A stretch of 64,000 nt of DNA from Gimesia alba (GCF_007744675.1 NZ_CP036269.1:5869546-5933545); one strand, 5' to 3'; counted from the first letter of the stretch, positions 1 to 8,767 are shown. The notes: a model not told the origin generated them from the sequence alone. Translations and numbers: made by a program.

Positions 1-1645
1 ATCACCACGGGCGATCGAAAGCCTCGTCACCGGTATCGCCTTCTATCCGGATGACCTCGTCGAAACCATTCTGCAGGCATCTCAACACCCACTGGCGATC
101 CGACAGGCCACCCGACAGAACGGAGTCCAAATCGGCGGCGGTCGCTTCGCACAACGCATTCAACAATTCAAAAACGTAAGCGATCCGAACGTAGAGAAAC
201 TGAAACAGTACCCGGAAATCCTGGCACAACTGGGCGATAACATCGCCACAACAACTTTGCTGGGACGTGCCTATAAGACACAACCCGATGATGTCTGGCG
301 GGCAATCGATAAACTGCGGGCGGAAGTCGATGCAGCTCTGGAACAACCACCGGAACAATTCGTCGATGCCAGCGGTGCGCCCTTAACGGGTCAGGCGGCC
401 TACGTGGCAGCCGCCGGTTATGTCGCCGGTCGCTATTTCGTACCTGCGACTGTTTCTGAACTGTATGCCGCTTACGCTTATCCTAATCAGACAACCACGA
501 CCGCAACCTATCATGGTGAAAACGTCAGCGGCTCCGCGACACAAACTTCAACCACAGGCCCCTATGGTCATGCGACCGCATCTACGGGCAGCAGTTCCAC
601 GACCTACACCGGCCCGAACGGCAACACCGTTACCGGCGCCACGCAAGGGGGAAGTGTCGTCTATCAGAATGGCGCGACGACCGTTGGTGCGGGTGCTGCC
701 ACAACCACCGTCACGGGTCCTCAAGGAAATTCCGCGACCGCCACAGGAACCGGCATTGCCGGCAAAACAACGGTCGGCAGCACCACCTACTTCGGTGCAG
801 CAGGCGGGGGAACGGTAAACACATCGAATGGACTGTCCGCGACTGGAGCCGGTCAGGTCACTGGTTCGGTCACACAAACACAAACCGGAGCCAACTACAA
901 TACCCAGGCCAGCGGTTCTGTCGCCACCAACACCGGCGTGAACGCGTATGGAAGCCGTAACACAAACGGCAGCGTCAATCAGAACGCGGACGGTTCAGTC
1001 AGCGGCGTTCGTTCGTCGTCCACTTCGGTTCAAGGCACAAATGGATACGCCAACGTGCAACATAACAGTTCGGGCACCGCAACCGGCAATGGAAACGGCA
1101 CCTACAACGGTTCCACCAACATCGATTCCAGCAAAGGATCGGCTTCGGTCAACACTACCGCAGCCAACGGTCAGGTCAGTTCCACTGTCACCACAGACAA
1201 TGGTACCAAAACCGGCACACTGGGAGACGGACAGGTCGGCCAGGGTTCATCCTCTGCCAGCAACCGTCAATCGAGCAGCAGCCAGCAGGCTGCCCGCTCT
1301 TCTAACAGTCGCAGCAGCCAGAGTGCCTCATCCCGATCCAGTCGGCGTTCCTCTTCTGCAAACTCTCGATATAGTAAATCGTCGAGCCAGCAGATTGCAT
1401 CCGGCTTAAAGAGCATGCAGAAAAACTGGGGACAGCTCAGCCAGCAGATCAATCGTTCATCTCAGGCTGCGGCTTCAAGAAACGGACGATCGTCTTACTC
1501 ATCACAACGTCCCAGCTCCAGCTATGGTTCCAGTTACTCAAACCGTAGTTCTGGTTACTCGCGAGGCAGCTCGTCTTACTCACGTGGCAGCAGCAGTCGC
1601 GGATCATCAGGCCGCTCTCGCGGAGGTCGTGGCGGACGTAGATAA
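1..1645 (+). CDS. DUF3300-like secreted protein with Ser/Thr/Gly-rich repeats (5' partial)
   Basis: The reading frame is open from base 2, so the true start lies upstream of the window. The first ~70 visible residues (IESLVTGIAFYPDDLVETIL, then QASQHPLAIRQA) resemble the DUF3300 pattern of 'IALYPD.LL..IL.AS.YPLE'. After about residue 150 the protein becomes low-complexity, with alternating Asn/Gly/Ser/Thr (TGPNGNTVTG-type) repeats. It then turns into a Ser/Gln/Arg-rich tail ending SRGGRGGRR. Such composition suggests an exported, cell-surface or matrix protein, but no enzymatic motif is visible. A strong terminator follows. The DUF3300 call rests on motif memory only. Confidence 0.7.
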   Translation, partial: SPRAIESLVTGIAFYPDDLVETILQASQHPLAIRQATRQNGVQIGGGRFAQRIQQFKNVSDPNVEKLKQYPEILAQLGDNIATTTLLGRAYKTQPDDVWRAIDKLRAEVDAALEQPPEQFVDASGAPLTGQAAYVAAAGYVAGRYFVPATVSELYAAYAYPNQTTTTATYHGENVSGSATQTSTTGPYGHATASTGSSSTTYTGPNGNTVTGATQGGSVVYQNGATTVGAGAATTTVTGPQGNSATATGTGIAGKTTVGSTTYFGAAGGGTVNTSNGLSATGAGQVTGSVTQTQTGANYNTQASGSVATNTGVNAYGSRNTNGSVNQNADGSVSGVRSSSTSVQGTNGYANVQHNSSGTATGNGNGTYNGSTNIDSSKGSASVNTTAANGQVSSTVTTDNGTKTGTLGDGQVGQGSSSASNRQSSSSQQAARSSNSRSSQSASSRSSRRSSSANSRYSKSSSQQIASGLKSMQKNWGQLSQQINRSSQAAASRNGRSSYSSQRPSSSYGSSYSNRSSGYSRGSSSYSRGSSSRGSSGRSRGGRGGRR

Positions 1646-1673
1646 GTTTTGCTCTCAATCAATCATTTAAAAC

Positions 1674-1719
1674 AAACACGCCTCTTTTCTTTATTGAAAA
1701 GGGGCGTGTTTTATTTTTA
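1674..1719 (+). terminator. Rho-independent terminator after the DUF3300-like gene
   Basis: A 16-bp stem (1674-1689 with 1696-1711, one G-U pair) closes a 6-nt loop and is followed by TTATTTTT. It lies 29 bases after the stop codon. Confidence 0.9.
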
Positions 1720-1855
1720 CCAATCTTGTTCAGATTCGGATTATTTTCTTCGCCTTTTTAGAAACGGTTATTAGGATAGAAAGCAGGCATGTCAGTCATT
1801 TTCTCACACTTATCTGTGTTTGAACCTGGAATAATCACCAAACCGGGGCGGCAGC

Positions 1856-2560
1856 ATGAAACGCAAGAAGCACACATCTCTCAGTACGACTGAGTTCTTC
1901 ACCGTCATGGTGATCATCACCATTCTTGCTGCATTGCTCGTGCCTCAGGTCCAGCAGGCAGGCTCGAATCCCCGCCGTCAATATTTTAAAAATCAGATGA
2001 AAGCGATTGGATTGGCGTTACATGAATACCAGAGAGACTACGGCCGTCTACCCCCTGCTGTGGTGAGAGATGAACAAGGGAACCCGCTGCACAGCTGGCG
2101 GGCGCTCCTGCTTCCTTATTTGAAGTCAACACGTCCATTCAAAGACTGTCAGCTCGATTACCGATTTGACGAACCCTGGAACAGTCCTCACAATCAGCAA
2201 GTCGCCGAGAAAAATCCGACACTGTTTCGTGGAGACTGGAAATTTTCTCACAACGATCCCCCCATTGAGGGAATAAGAAACTCAAAACTGGTCGCCGTCA
2301 TTGACGAGAGTACCTACTGGCCCAAGAACCAGACGCGACAGATTGGAAATGACCGAGTTCTGCTCGTAGAAGTCCCCGAGTTACCCGGCTTATGGAACGA
2401 GCCCTCTGACATTACCCTTGATGAGTTAAAGGACTTAACCCTGACCGATCGCTTTGCCCCCCACGGTGCCTTTGTTTTATATGACGACGGTCTAGTTAGA
2501 TGGCTTCCCATTGCCGTTTTCAATCCCATGTATATGGATCACCTGCTGCAGGCTCCTTGA
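1856..2560 (+). CDS. Diverged DUF1559-type pseudopilin-like protein
   Basis: The protein has 234 aa. Residues ~10-32 form a type IV pilin-like helix (TTEFFTVMVIITIL) that aligns with the [16 protein letters not shown] of planctomycete DUF1559 proteins and keeps the key Glu. The glycine expected before the prepilin peptidase cleavage site is replaced (Ser at the aligned position). Downstream, KNQMKAIGLALHEYQRDYGRLPPA matches the DUF1559 '[22 protein letters not shown]' block. The C-terminus lacks the usual H-x-G-G-x-x-x-x-x-x-DGS signature, but YDDGLVRWLP is a likely remnant. Function is unknown and processing may be impaired. It is transcribed alone, between a terminator and the NrtR-type promoter. 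Confidence 0.7.
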   Translation: MKRKKHTSLSTTEFFTVMVIITILAALLVPQVQQAGSNPRRQYFKNQMKAIGLALHEYQRDYGRLPPAVVRDEQGNPLHSWRALLLPYLKSTRPFKDCQLDYRFDEPWNSPHNQQVAEKNPTLFRGDWKFSHNDPPIEGIRNSKLVAVIDESTYWPKNQTRQIGNDRVLLVEVPELPGLWNEPSDITLDELKDLTLTDRFAPHGAFVLYDDGLVRWLPIAVFNPMYMDHLLQAP

Positions 2561-2602
2561 GCGTCTTCCTCTAGCTATTTTCACAAAATAGAAAACAAAC
2601 CG

Positions 2603-2631
2603 TTGACTTAGTGTCTTTACAACACTATCCT
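2603..2631 (+). promoter_or_regulatory. Sigma70-type promoter with an embedded NrtR-type operator
   Basis: The -35 TTGACT (2603-2608) and -10 TATCCT (2626-2631) are separated by exactly 17 bp. The spacer plus the first two -10 bases form a 19-bp inverted repeat, TAGTGT-CTTTACA-ACACTA (2609-2627). Arms and 7-nt spacing are those of the repeats at nrtR and pncB in this window. A repressor bound here would block RNA polymerase. Assignment to NrtR is an inference from the shared motif. Confidence 0.8.
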
Positions 2632-2678
2632 TTCTCTGAATCAAGTTGCTACAGACCTGAAACCAGAGGAGGACCACG

Positions 2679-4049
2679 ATGACAACTTTGGTACGCATCA
2701 ACCAAGGGGCTTTGCTTACCCAACCTGATATACAGCTACAATCACGGTACCACGTCACCGTCCTCTCAAATTTTGCACGTGGTTATGACAAATACAGCCA
2801 CGACTATTCCAAAGCGCGAATTCCGGAAAGTAAATTTACGGACAAATTCCATTTGCTGGAACTCGATCAGATCAATATCGGCGTCGAGAAAAACAACAGG
2901 CTGTTAACCAAACTGAATCTGCCGGGCAATGCATTACTCGTCCTCGAAACACAAGTCGATTCCGACACTCTGTTTGTGACAGAACACACGGGCCTGGGAC
3001 ACTACATCAACGGTGATTCCATTCGCATTCAACGCGTCTACCTGTTAAATCAGGATACGACGCTGTGCGAAATCTCGATCGAGGAAGCAATGGCTCGTTC
3101 GCTCTCCGTTCTGCAGCAAAACTTGCCTCAATATAGCGAACTTATACCCCGCTCTATTTCCTTATTACCAGTTGCCATCGGCTATCAGGCAAAATGTTCG
3201 TTCTGTTTTTCCAAAGCTTCCGCGTCAGTGGAACAAGATAAGGGAACGTTGTTACGGGAACACATCGCAACGCTGATGCAGGCCGCGAAATCACGAGGTG
3301 CACAGCGGGCCGTAATCACCGGTGGAGGCGAACCAACGCTTTACCCCCGTGCTAAACTACTACAATTGATTCGCCTGGCTGCCGACTATTTCCCGCAAAA
3401 AGTCGTGTTGATTACAAACGGTTATCTTCTGACCGAGATGCCCGCGACAGAACGGCTCGCTTTTCTGGAAGAACTTCAGACCGCCGGGCTGACTACACTC
3501 GCCGTCTCTCACCATCATCATGACCTTGAGGTGAACCGGCGAATAATGAGTCTGGACATCGACGTCGCGCGAATCGCGGAAAGTCTTGATCTGAATCCGG
3601 AGCGATTCCCCACGCTTTCCCTGCGTCTGATCTGCGTGTTACAGAAAGGGGGTGTTCAAGACAGAATCGCCATCCAGAATTATCTCAACTGGGCCGCATC
3701 TCTAAACGTGCAGGAAGTCTGCTTCAAAGAGTTATATGTCTCCACCAGTGTCGAGTCCGAGTATTACTCCCGGCCTGCCAACGAGTGGAGCGAAGCACAT
3801 CAGGTGCCACTCCGAGTTCTCTTGGACTATCTGCAAGCGAAAAACTGGAACCAGGTCGGCCAACTCCCCTGGGGTGCGCCCCTTTATGAACGCCACATCA
3901 ATGGTGTCCCGATGAAAGTCGCCGCCTATACCGAACCAAGCCTGCTCTGGGAATTGAGCCAGGGCTTATGTCGTAGCTGGAACATCATGGCCGACGGTCG
4001 CTGTTTAACCTCACTGGAAGATCGCAGGAGTGAAATCGAGATATCATGA
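2679..4049 (+). CDS. Radical SAM-like protein with a substituted first cluster cysteine
   Basis: The protein has 456 aa, with GAGGAGG 7 bases before ATG. An N-terminal domain of ~155 residues of unknown fold precedes a radical SAM barrel. The cluster loop reads Y169-QAK-C173-SF-C176, so the usual CxxxCxxC has Tyr at its first position. GGGEPT at 215-220 matches the SAM-binding GGE motif. The C-terminus holds C431 and C442 in CRSWNIMADGRC, reminiscent of a SPASM/MoaA-like auxiliary region. The gene overlaps the following PLP-enzyme gene by 4 bp (ATGA), so they are translationally coupled. The promoter carries an NrtR-type operator, hinting at NAD metabolism. The reaction is unknown. It could be an inactive homologue, use another ligand for the third iron, or have a non-radical role. 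Confidence 0.75.
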   Translation: MTTLVRINQGALLTQPDIQLQSRYHVTVLSNFARGYDKYSHDYSKARIPESKFTDKFHLLELDQINIGVEKNNRLLTKLNLPGNALLVLETQVDSDTLFVTEHTGLGHYINGDSIRIQRVYLLNQDTTLCEISIEEAMARSLSVLQQNLPQYSELIPRSISLLPVAIGYQAKCSFCFSKASASVEQDKGTLLREHIATLMQAAKSRGAQRAVITGGGEPTLYPRAKLLQLIRLAADYFPQKVVLITNGYLLTEMPATERLAFLEELQTAGLTTLAVSHHHHDLEVNRRIMSLDIDVARIAESLDLNPERFPTLSLRLICVLQKGGVQDRIAIQNYLNWAASLNVQEVCFKELYVSTSVESEYYSRPANEWSEAHQVPLRVLLDYLQAKNWNQVGQLPWGAPLYERHINGVPMKVAAYTEPSLLWELSQGLCRSWNIMADGRCLTSLEDRRSEIEIS

Positions 4050-5014
4050 ATTTTCAGGAATACAGGGCCGCCAAAGAAACGTATCTGAAATCCGAGCCGC
4101 TACGGCTCGACTGTATGAATACACAGAAAGCACTGAGTCATCTTGCTCCCCCAGCAAGCGCAGCGGGAGAAGAATCTTCACTGCAAGAAGCGCTCTCCGT
4201 CTGGCAGGACGTGACCGGATTTAACCTTGATCACCTACACGTCCTCCCCGGAAACGGCGTCCGCGATCTGCTCATGCAACTCGTAAAACAGTTCAAACAG
4301 CAACAGGCCTCTTTCATTTTCCCGCAGGATGTCTATCCCGTTTATCATCAGATTTTAGAGGGTTACCCCTGCCGAACATACCGCACCCTGCCCGACTGGG
4401 AGTTCGATGTTTTAACCTCAATATCGGACCAACGACAAGTTCTGCTGCTGACACAACCGGCGGTCCCTGTAGGACGTTACCTGAATCCACAGGAAACCAC
4501 GGTCCTCATCAACTGGTTAACCGCTGACGAAACTCGCACACTGATCATCGATGCCGCGTATGCTTACGACCCCAATCACAGCATCTACTCACAACTCATC
4601 CAAACCGAGCAATGCATCTGCCTGTTTTCTCTCTCAAAACCCTGGCTGATGCCCGAACGATGGGGTCTCGCGGTCGGCCCCCAAGAGTTACTCGAAAGGC
4701 ATTTGCAACCGCGAGCTGACTTCACCTGCAACTGGGTCGAGACCGTTCGCCAACTCGCCGCACTGCCAGCGCAGCTCCGTTCTGCGTTCAGTGAAGAATG
4801 GCAGCGTCTGACTCCCGCGATTCACAACTTCGCCCCTCACTGGCGACCGCCGCAAGCCGGCTATTATTCGACAGTTAACATTCCCTTTACACAACTCTTA
4901 GAGGAACAGAATGTACTGGGCGTCCCCGCCAGCGTCTTCGGTTCCGACCGGGATGATGTAACAGTCATTTCATGTCTGTTCGCGATTCAAAAACGAAGCC
5001 TCACGCGCGTTTGA
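4046..5014 (+). CDS. PLP-dependent aminotransferase, class I/II fold
   Basis: The protein has 322 aa, short for the family. Motifs in order are PGNGVRDLL (~68-76, cofactor phosphate loop), QPAVPVGRYLNP (~137-148, the NP.NPTG-like region), the D169-A-A-Y172 block that binds the pyridine nitrogen and ring, and SLSK198 with the lysine expected to form the Schiff base. PERWGLAVG follows, like the HisC/CobD 'SK..GL.G.R.GY' block. The start ATG overlaps the radical SAM stop, so the two products probably act in one pathway. The substrate cannot be read from the sequence. The shared NrtR-type operator suggests a link to NAD or pyridine nucleotide supply, which is inference. Confidence 0.8.
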   Translation: MNFQEYRAAKETYLKSEPLRLDCMNTQKALSHLAPPASAAGEESSLQEALSVWQDVTGFNLDHLHVLPGNGVRDLLMQLVKQFKQQQASFIFPQDVYPVYHQILEGYPCRTYRTLPDWEFDVLTSISDQRQVLLLTQPAVPVGRYLNPQETTVLINWLTADETRTLIIDAAYAYDPNHSIYSQLIQTEQCICLFSLSKPWLMPERWGLAVGPQELLERHLQPRADFTCNWVETVRQLAALPAQLRSAFSEEWQRLTPAIHNFAPHWRPPQAGYYSTVNIPFTQLLEEQNVLGVPASVFGSDRDDVTVISCLFAIQKRSLTRV

Positions 5015-5121
5015 AAACATCGACTAGCGTCTCAAATTATTGAAATTAAATGCACGCTCGTTGCCCCTTCCTGCTATACTATCTAAATGTACCCAATCCA
5101 AGGCAGATGAGGGAGATTAAT

Positions 5122-6396
5122 ATGCGATTCTCGCGTATATGGAAATGGTTTCTGATTCCAGTATTAGCCGTCTTTGTACTCTGGGTCGTCATGTACTCGG
5201 AGCACCAGAAGATCGAATTCGCCAAACAACGAATTCGTTCCCAAGGAATAAATGTCACAGAAATCTATCGCTTTAACCCCATCCGCGAGTCAACCTTCAA
5301 ACTGGAATACGTATTTGACACAGAAGAACTCCGGATTTCGCATGTCAATCCTTTTACCTCTCACAGGGCGTCTGATTTTATTGAGGACTTAAAAATACTG
5401 GCACCAGCGATCAGAGGTGTGGAAATCGACGGCGCCGTCTTCACTGACCAGGATATACAAGCCTTGCGTCAAATGCCAAAGTTACGATACCTCAGCCTAA
5501 ACGGTTCTGAATTGACTGAATCGGGAATTGAGGTTTTATCGAGTCTCAAACAACTTGGATCGCTTACCATCTATGAGCTTCGGTTAGCAGACAGCAAGGT
5601 CATCTGGTTACAAAACTGCACAGAATTATGGAAACTCAATCTCGCCAAATCTGAACTCAGTCCTGAAACGTACCAACAATTCGCAGCACTGAAACAACTT
5701 GAGAAGCTTAGTCTGCTCAATTCAAACATTAAATCAACTGACTTGCAATCTCTCACGAACCTTCCCAAATTAGGTGAGCTTACTCTTGCAGGAACACAGG
5801 TGGATGACCAGGCGGCACCCTACCTGAAAAACATGATAGCACTGCACAAGCTGGATCTCAGTAGAACGAATGTCGGAGCCGAAGTATGCAACCAACTTTC
5901 AAACATCAACTTAAAAGAACTTATCCTTGAAAGGACACAGGTAGACGACCGGGTGGCACCTTACCTCAAGAATCTGAAAACGATACAACGATTGAATCTC
6001 AGCAGAACGAACGTCGGAGATGAAGTATGCCGTCAGGTTTCAAAAATCAACAGTTTGCAACTCTTAAACCTGAAGCAGACCCCCATCACAGACAGTGGCG
6101 TTCAGGCACTTCTTGAGGGATGTCCCAATGTAAGATGGGTGAATCTCGACCGATGTCAAATTTCGAGCAACGCGTTTACTGCATCAAACAAGTGGCCAGC
6201 AAACCTGATTGGCCTTAGTCTCAAAGGGACTAAACTGTCAGAAACAGAGTTTCTGCAAATCTATCGCGATCATGACTCTTTAATCTGGGCTTCGTTCGAC
6301 TGGAAAGACTATACAGATCCGGCTTATCAAAAGTTTATCAAAACTGAAAAACCTCGTGTCATGAGTGCCAGAAATAATCAAAAAGAGAACAGCTGA
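5122..6396 (+). CDS. Membrane-anchored leucine-rich-repeat protein
   Basis: I chose ATG at 5122 because GAGGGAGA lies just upstream and the protein then starts MRFSRIWKWF followed by a single hydrophobic segment (~10-27). The rest (424 aa in total) is built from bacterial LRRs of ~24 residues (L..L.L..T.V.D.A...L). It has internally duplicated units at TQVDDQAAPYLKN and TQVDDRVAPYLKN. The predicted topology is an N-terminal anchor with the repeats outside the cytoplasm. It is a paralogue of the LRR gene at 6784. Such proteins usually mediate protein contacts; the partner is unknown. Confidence 0.8.
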   Translation: MRFSRIWKWFLIPVLAVFVLWVVMYSEHQKIEFAKQRIRSQGINVTEIYRFNPIRESTFKLEYVFDTEELRISHVNPFTSHRASDFIEDLKILAPAIRGVEIDGAVFTDQDIQALRQMPKLRYLSLNGSELTESGIEVLSSLKQLGSLTIYELRLADSKVIWLQNCTELWKLNLAKSELSPETYQQFAALKQLEKLSLLNSNIKSTDLQSLTNLPKLGELTLAGTQVDDQAAPYLKNMIALHKLDLSRTNVGAEVCNQLSNINLKELILERTQVDDRVAPYLKNLKTIQRLNLSRTNVGDEVCRQVSKINSLQLLNLKQTPITDSGVQALLEGCPNVRWVNLDRCQISSNAFTASNKWPANLIGLSLKGTKLSETEFLQIYRDHDSLIWASFDWKDYTDPAYQKFIKTEKPRVMSARNNQKENS

Positions 6397-6446
6397 CTGA
6401 AGAGTCAGATCACACGCTCCAGGTTCGATTTCTGGGGAGCATATTC

Positions 6447-6761
6447 ATGAATTTCCCGATCCACAAAATTCTGATACAGACCGATTCCGAGAAAAAAATC
6501 GGCGGTTTAGTGCAGGGAGAACTGGCCCACATTCCCCCTGAGATTGAACAGGCAATTTCCGACAGAGATCGATTTGCCTTTCGACTGATTCTGGAGGAGT
6601 TCGTCGTGGGTCTGCTGAAAGAAATGAAGTCAGAACAAAATTTCATACAACGCGGGACCGCCCCCCACTATCAACTGGAAATTATTCTGGATCATTCCCG
6701 AGGTATGATCTGTTTTAACGGACACCAGAAAGTAGTTCGCTTCAGTAACGTTCATAACTAA
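6447..6761 (+). CDS. Hypothetical protein
   Basis: The protein has 104 aa with no signal peptide or membrane segment. GGGGAGC lies ~8 bases before ATG. It is rich in charged residues and ends with an alternating hydrophobic pattern (YQLEIILDHSRGMICFNGHQ). I do not recognise a family. It sits between two paralogous LRR genes on the same strand, with gaps of 50 and 22 bp, so it is likely co-transcribed with them. Confidence 0.65.
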   Translation: MNFPIHKILIQTDSEKKIGGLVQGELAHIPPEIEQAISDRDRFAFRLILEEFVVGLLKEMKSEQNFIQRGTAPHYQLEIILDHSRGMICFNGHQKVVRFSNVHN

Positions 6762-6783
6762 TCATCGATTATGAAAGTGCCTC

Positions 6784-7917
6784 GTGAATTTGAAACGACA
6801 ACGCTTCAATAAATGGCATGTGTTACTCGCACTTTTGCTCTGCGGAGGGGCGTCGGCGCTCTTCTTCAAAGAAGACCAGCTTTCACTCGCGAAAGAGCAA
6901 CTCAAGGCCAAAGGATTTACCGTCAAACCATCTTATCGCCGCCGTCGTAATCCCATCGACAGTTCGATACACGATCTCAAAGGATTATTAAAAATCGAAG
7001 AGATCGAAGTTTACCGTTCGGTCTGGTACAAAGAACAGGAAGCCCTGGAAGTCACCGCGGAACTCGAGATACTAGCTCCCTATATTGATCACTTAAGTTG
7101 TGGGACAACGAAAATTCGAGACTGTGATGCACCTATCATCGGTAAAATGCATCAATTGAAACATTTAGAGCTGTATGGCCCGGACTTGAGTAACCGGGGA
7201 GTCTCTCACCTCTGTAACCTGAAAGATCTCGAATGGTTTGTACTCGATGCTCCACAGGTAACTGACGAAGGCCTCAACTGGCTACACCAATGCCATCAAC
7301 TCTGGTGGCTGATCCTGCCTGATGCGAAAATCACGGGGACTACACTCAAACAGATCTCTAACACCTCTGAACTGCTGACATTGGATATCAGCAATACCCT
7401 GGTTGAATCATCGGATCTGCATTACCTGACGGAGCTTCCCAAATTAAGAAGGCTGATTCTTACCGGAACGCAGATCGACGATAGTGCCGGGCGATATTTC
7501 AAAGAAATGACTGGCCTCAGCTCTTTAGTGCTAAAACAAACCAAAGTAGGTGATGATTTCTGCCAGCAGTTGACAGTGCTTCCTAAATTAGAATCTTTGG
7601 AACTTGATGACACATCGATCACCGATCAAGGCGTGCAGACTCTGCTCGCAGGTTGTCCTGAATTGAAAAGGCTTTCGATTCGAAACTGCAATATCTCAGG
7701 CAAAGCCTTTACTGCGGTAAAATCAAGGCCAATCAAACTGGAACAATTATCGGTCACCGGTACAAAATTAACTGGCGAGGAGATATTCAACATCCTGAAT
7801 GATCATGAATCCCTTGAATCGATCGGTTATAATTCCAAAAACATTGATCCCCAAATCGTCAAACAGATCAATTCGATCAGAGAAGCAAGACTGCATCGGA
7901 GTCTATATGGTCAATAA
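6784..7917 (+). CDS. Membrane-anchored leucine-rich-repeat protein
   Basis: The protein has 377 aa and starts at GTG. MNLKRQRFNKW leads into one hydrophobic segment (~12-28). Then come a short linker and LRRs of the same type as in the gene at 5122. Shared blocks include GTQIDDSAGRYFKEM and ITDQGVQTLLAGCPELK, so the two genes arose by duplication. The 3' end overlaps the next gene by 11 bp, indicating an operon of surface-anchored proteins. Function is unknown. Confidence 0.8.
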   Translation: MNLKRQRFNKWHVLLALLLCGGASALFFKEDQLSLAKEQLKAKGFTVKPSYRRRRNPIDSSIHDLKGLLKIEEIEVYRSVWYKEQEALEVTAELEILAPYIDHLSCGTTKIRDCDAPIIGKMHQLKHLELYGPDLSNRGVSHLCNLKDLEWFVLDAPQVTDEGLNWLHQCHQLWWLILPDAKITGTTLKQISNTSELLTLDISNTLVESSDLHYLTELPKLRRLILTGTQIDDSAGRYFKEMTGLSSLVLKQTKVGDDFCQQLTVLPKLESLELDDTSITDQGVQTLLAGCPELKRLSIRNCNISGKAFTAVKSRPIKLEQLSVTGTKLTGEEIFNILNDHESLESIGYNSKNIDPQIVKQINSIREARLHRSLYGQ

Positions 7918-8365
7918 GCAGCAGGACACGATGGATCAATCACAAACTGGCGCAAGAAATCCCAAGTGGAAACACCGTGGAAACATTCTGGGGGTGATCC
8001 TGATTTTGCTCACACTCTCTCCCTGGATTTACGGTTACCTGACTGCCAACGCGGCGAATGCACAGCTTATCGGCATCTATCAGAAAGCAGAGATTGGCGG
8101 TTCGTTTAACAAATTCAAAGCCAACGTGCGTGACTTGTCACAAAGCCATCTCACTGCTCACTTCTGGGAGTACGGGGCTCTCTTTGATACACCACTCTTA
8201 CTCGGAGCTGTGAACTGGCGACTTTATATTCGCGCAGAAGACAACCAAATCCAATGTGTTAAAATTCGAACCGAAGACTCTCAAGACCAGCATCCCTCAG
8301 ACGCGCCCCCTGACAAAGGGGACTGCCGATGTCGGCTGATTGCGGGAGAATGGGTGGAGCTATAA
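7907..8365 (+). CDS. Hypothetical single-pass membrane protein
   Basis: I chose ATG at 7907 because GGAG (7898-7901) is 5 bases upstream; this gives 152 aa overlapping the LRR stop. ATG at 7931 is an alternative. A hydrophobic helix at ~28-46 (GVILILLTLSPWIYGYL) is followed by a soluble C-terminal domain with three cysteines near the end (QCVK, CRCR). No family recognised. It is part of the LRR cluster by position. Confidence 0.65.
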   Translation: MVNKQQDTMDQSQTGARNPKWKHRGNILGVILILLTLSPWIYGYLTANAANAQLIGIYQKAEIGGSFNKFKANVRDLSQSHLTAHFWEYGALFDTPLLLGAVNWRLYIRAEDNQIQCVKIRTEDSQDQHPSDAPPDKGDCRCRLIAGEWVEL

Positions 8366-8404
8366 GCGATGACAAAGTGAATTCAATCTGAAAGGAATCT
8401 GAGA

Positions 8405-8713
8405 ATGTTACACTCTAAAACAATCCTCTGGCTGCTGATCGCTGCCTTCAGCATCTTCTCATTTTCAGTATCGGAAGGAAATCAGGCCGCCAAACCCAAA
8501 CAGGAAATGATGACCTTCCGAGCGATTCAAACAGTGACCGGACCTGAAATTGAAATCAAGGTCGGCGATCTAGTCTGCTCGGCGCCCTATTTTACATTTA
8601 AACACAAGCAACAGCCGGACTGGTCCGTCACCCCCGTCAAAGGCAAAGTGCAAATACGACGAGGAACCACCGTCAGTACTGCCCAACAGGTTTCGATCGC
8701 GATCCGTCGCTAA
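8405..8713 (+). CDS. Hypothetical secreted protein
   Basis: The protein has 102 aa. A signal peptide is visible at residues ~1-24 (KTILWLLIAAFSIFSFSVSEG). The mature part is short, basic and β-rich by pattern (EIEIKVGDLV, GKVQIRRGTTV). AAGGAA lies ~9 bases before ATG. No family recognised. It is the last gene of the forward LRR cluster, 39 bp after its neighbour, and converges on the SulP fusion gene. Confidence 0.6.
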   Translation: MLHSKTILWLLIAAFSIFSFSVSEGNQAAKPKQEMMTFRAIQTVTGPEIEIKVGDLVCSAPYFTFKHKQQPDWSVTPVKGKVQIRRGTTVSTAQQVSIAIRR

Positions 8714-8767
8714 AAATATCGGCTAACGCAAACTGACAGTCCATTACAGGCTTCCCGACAGACTCTA

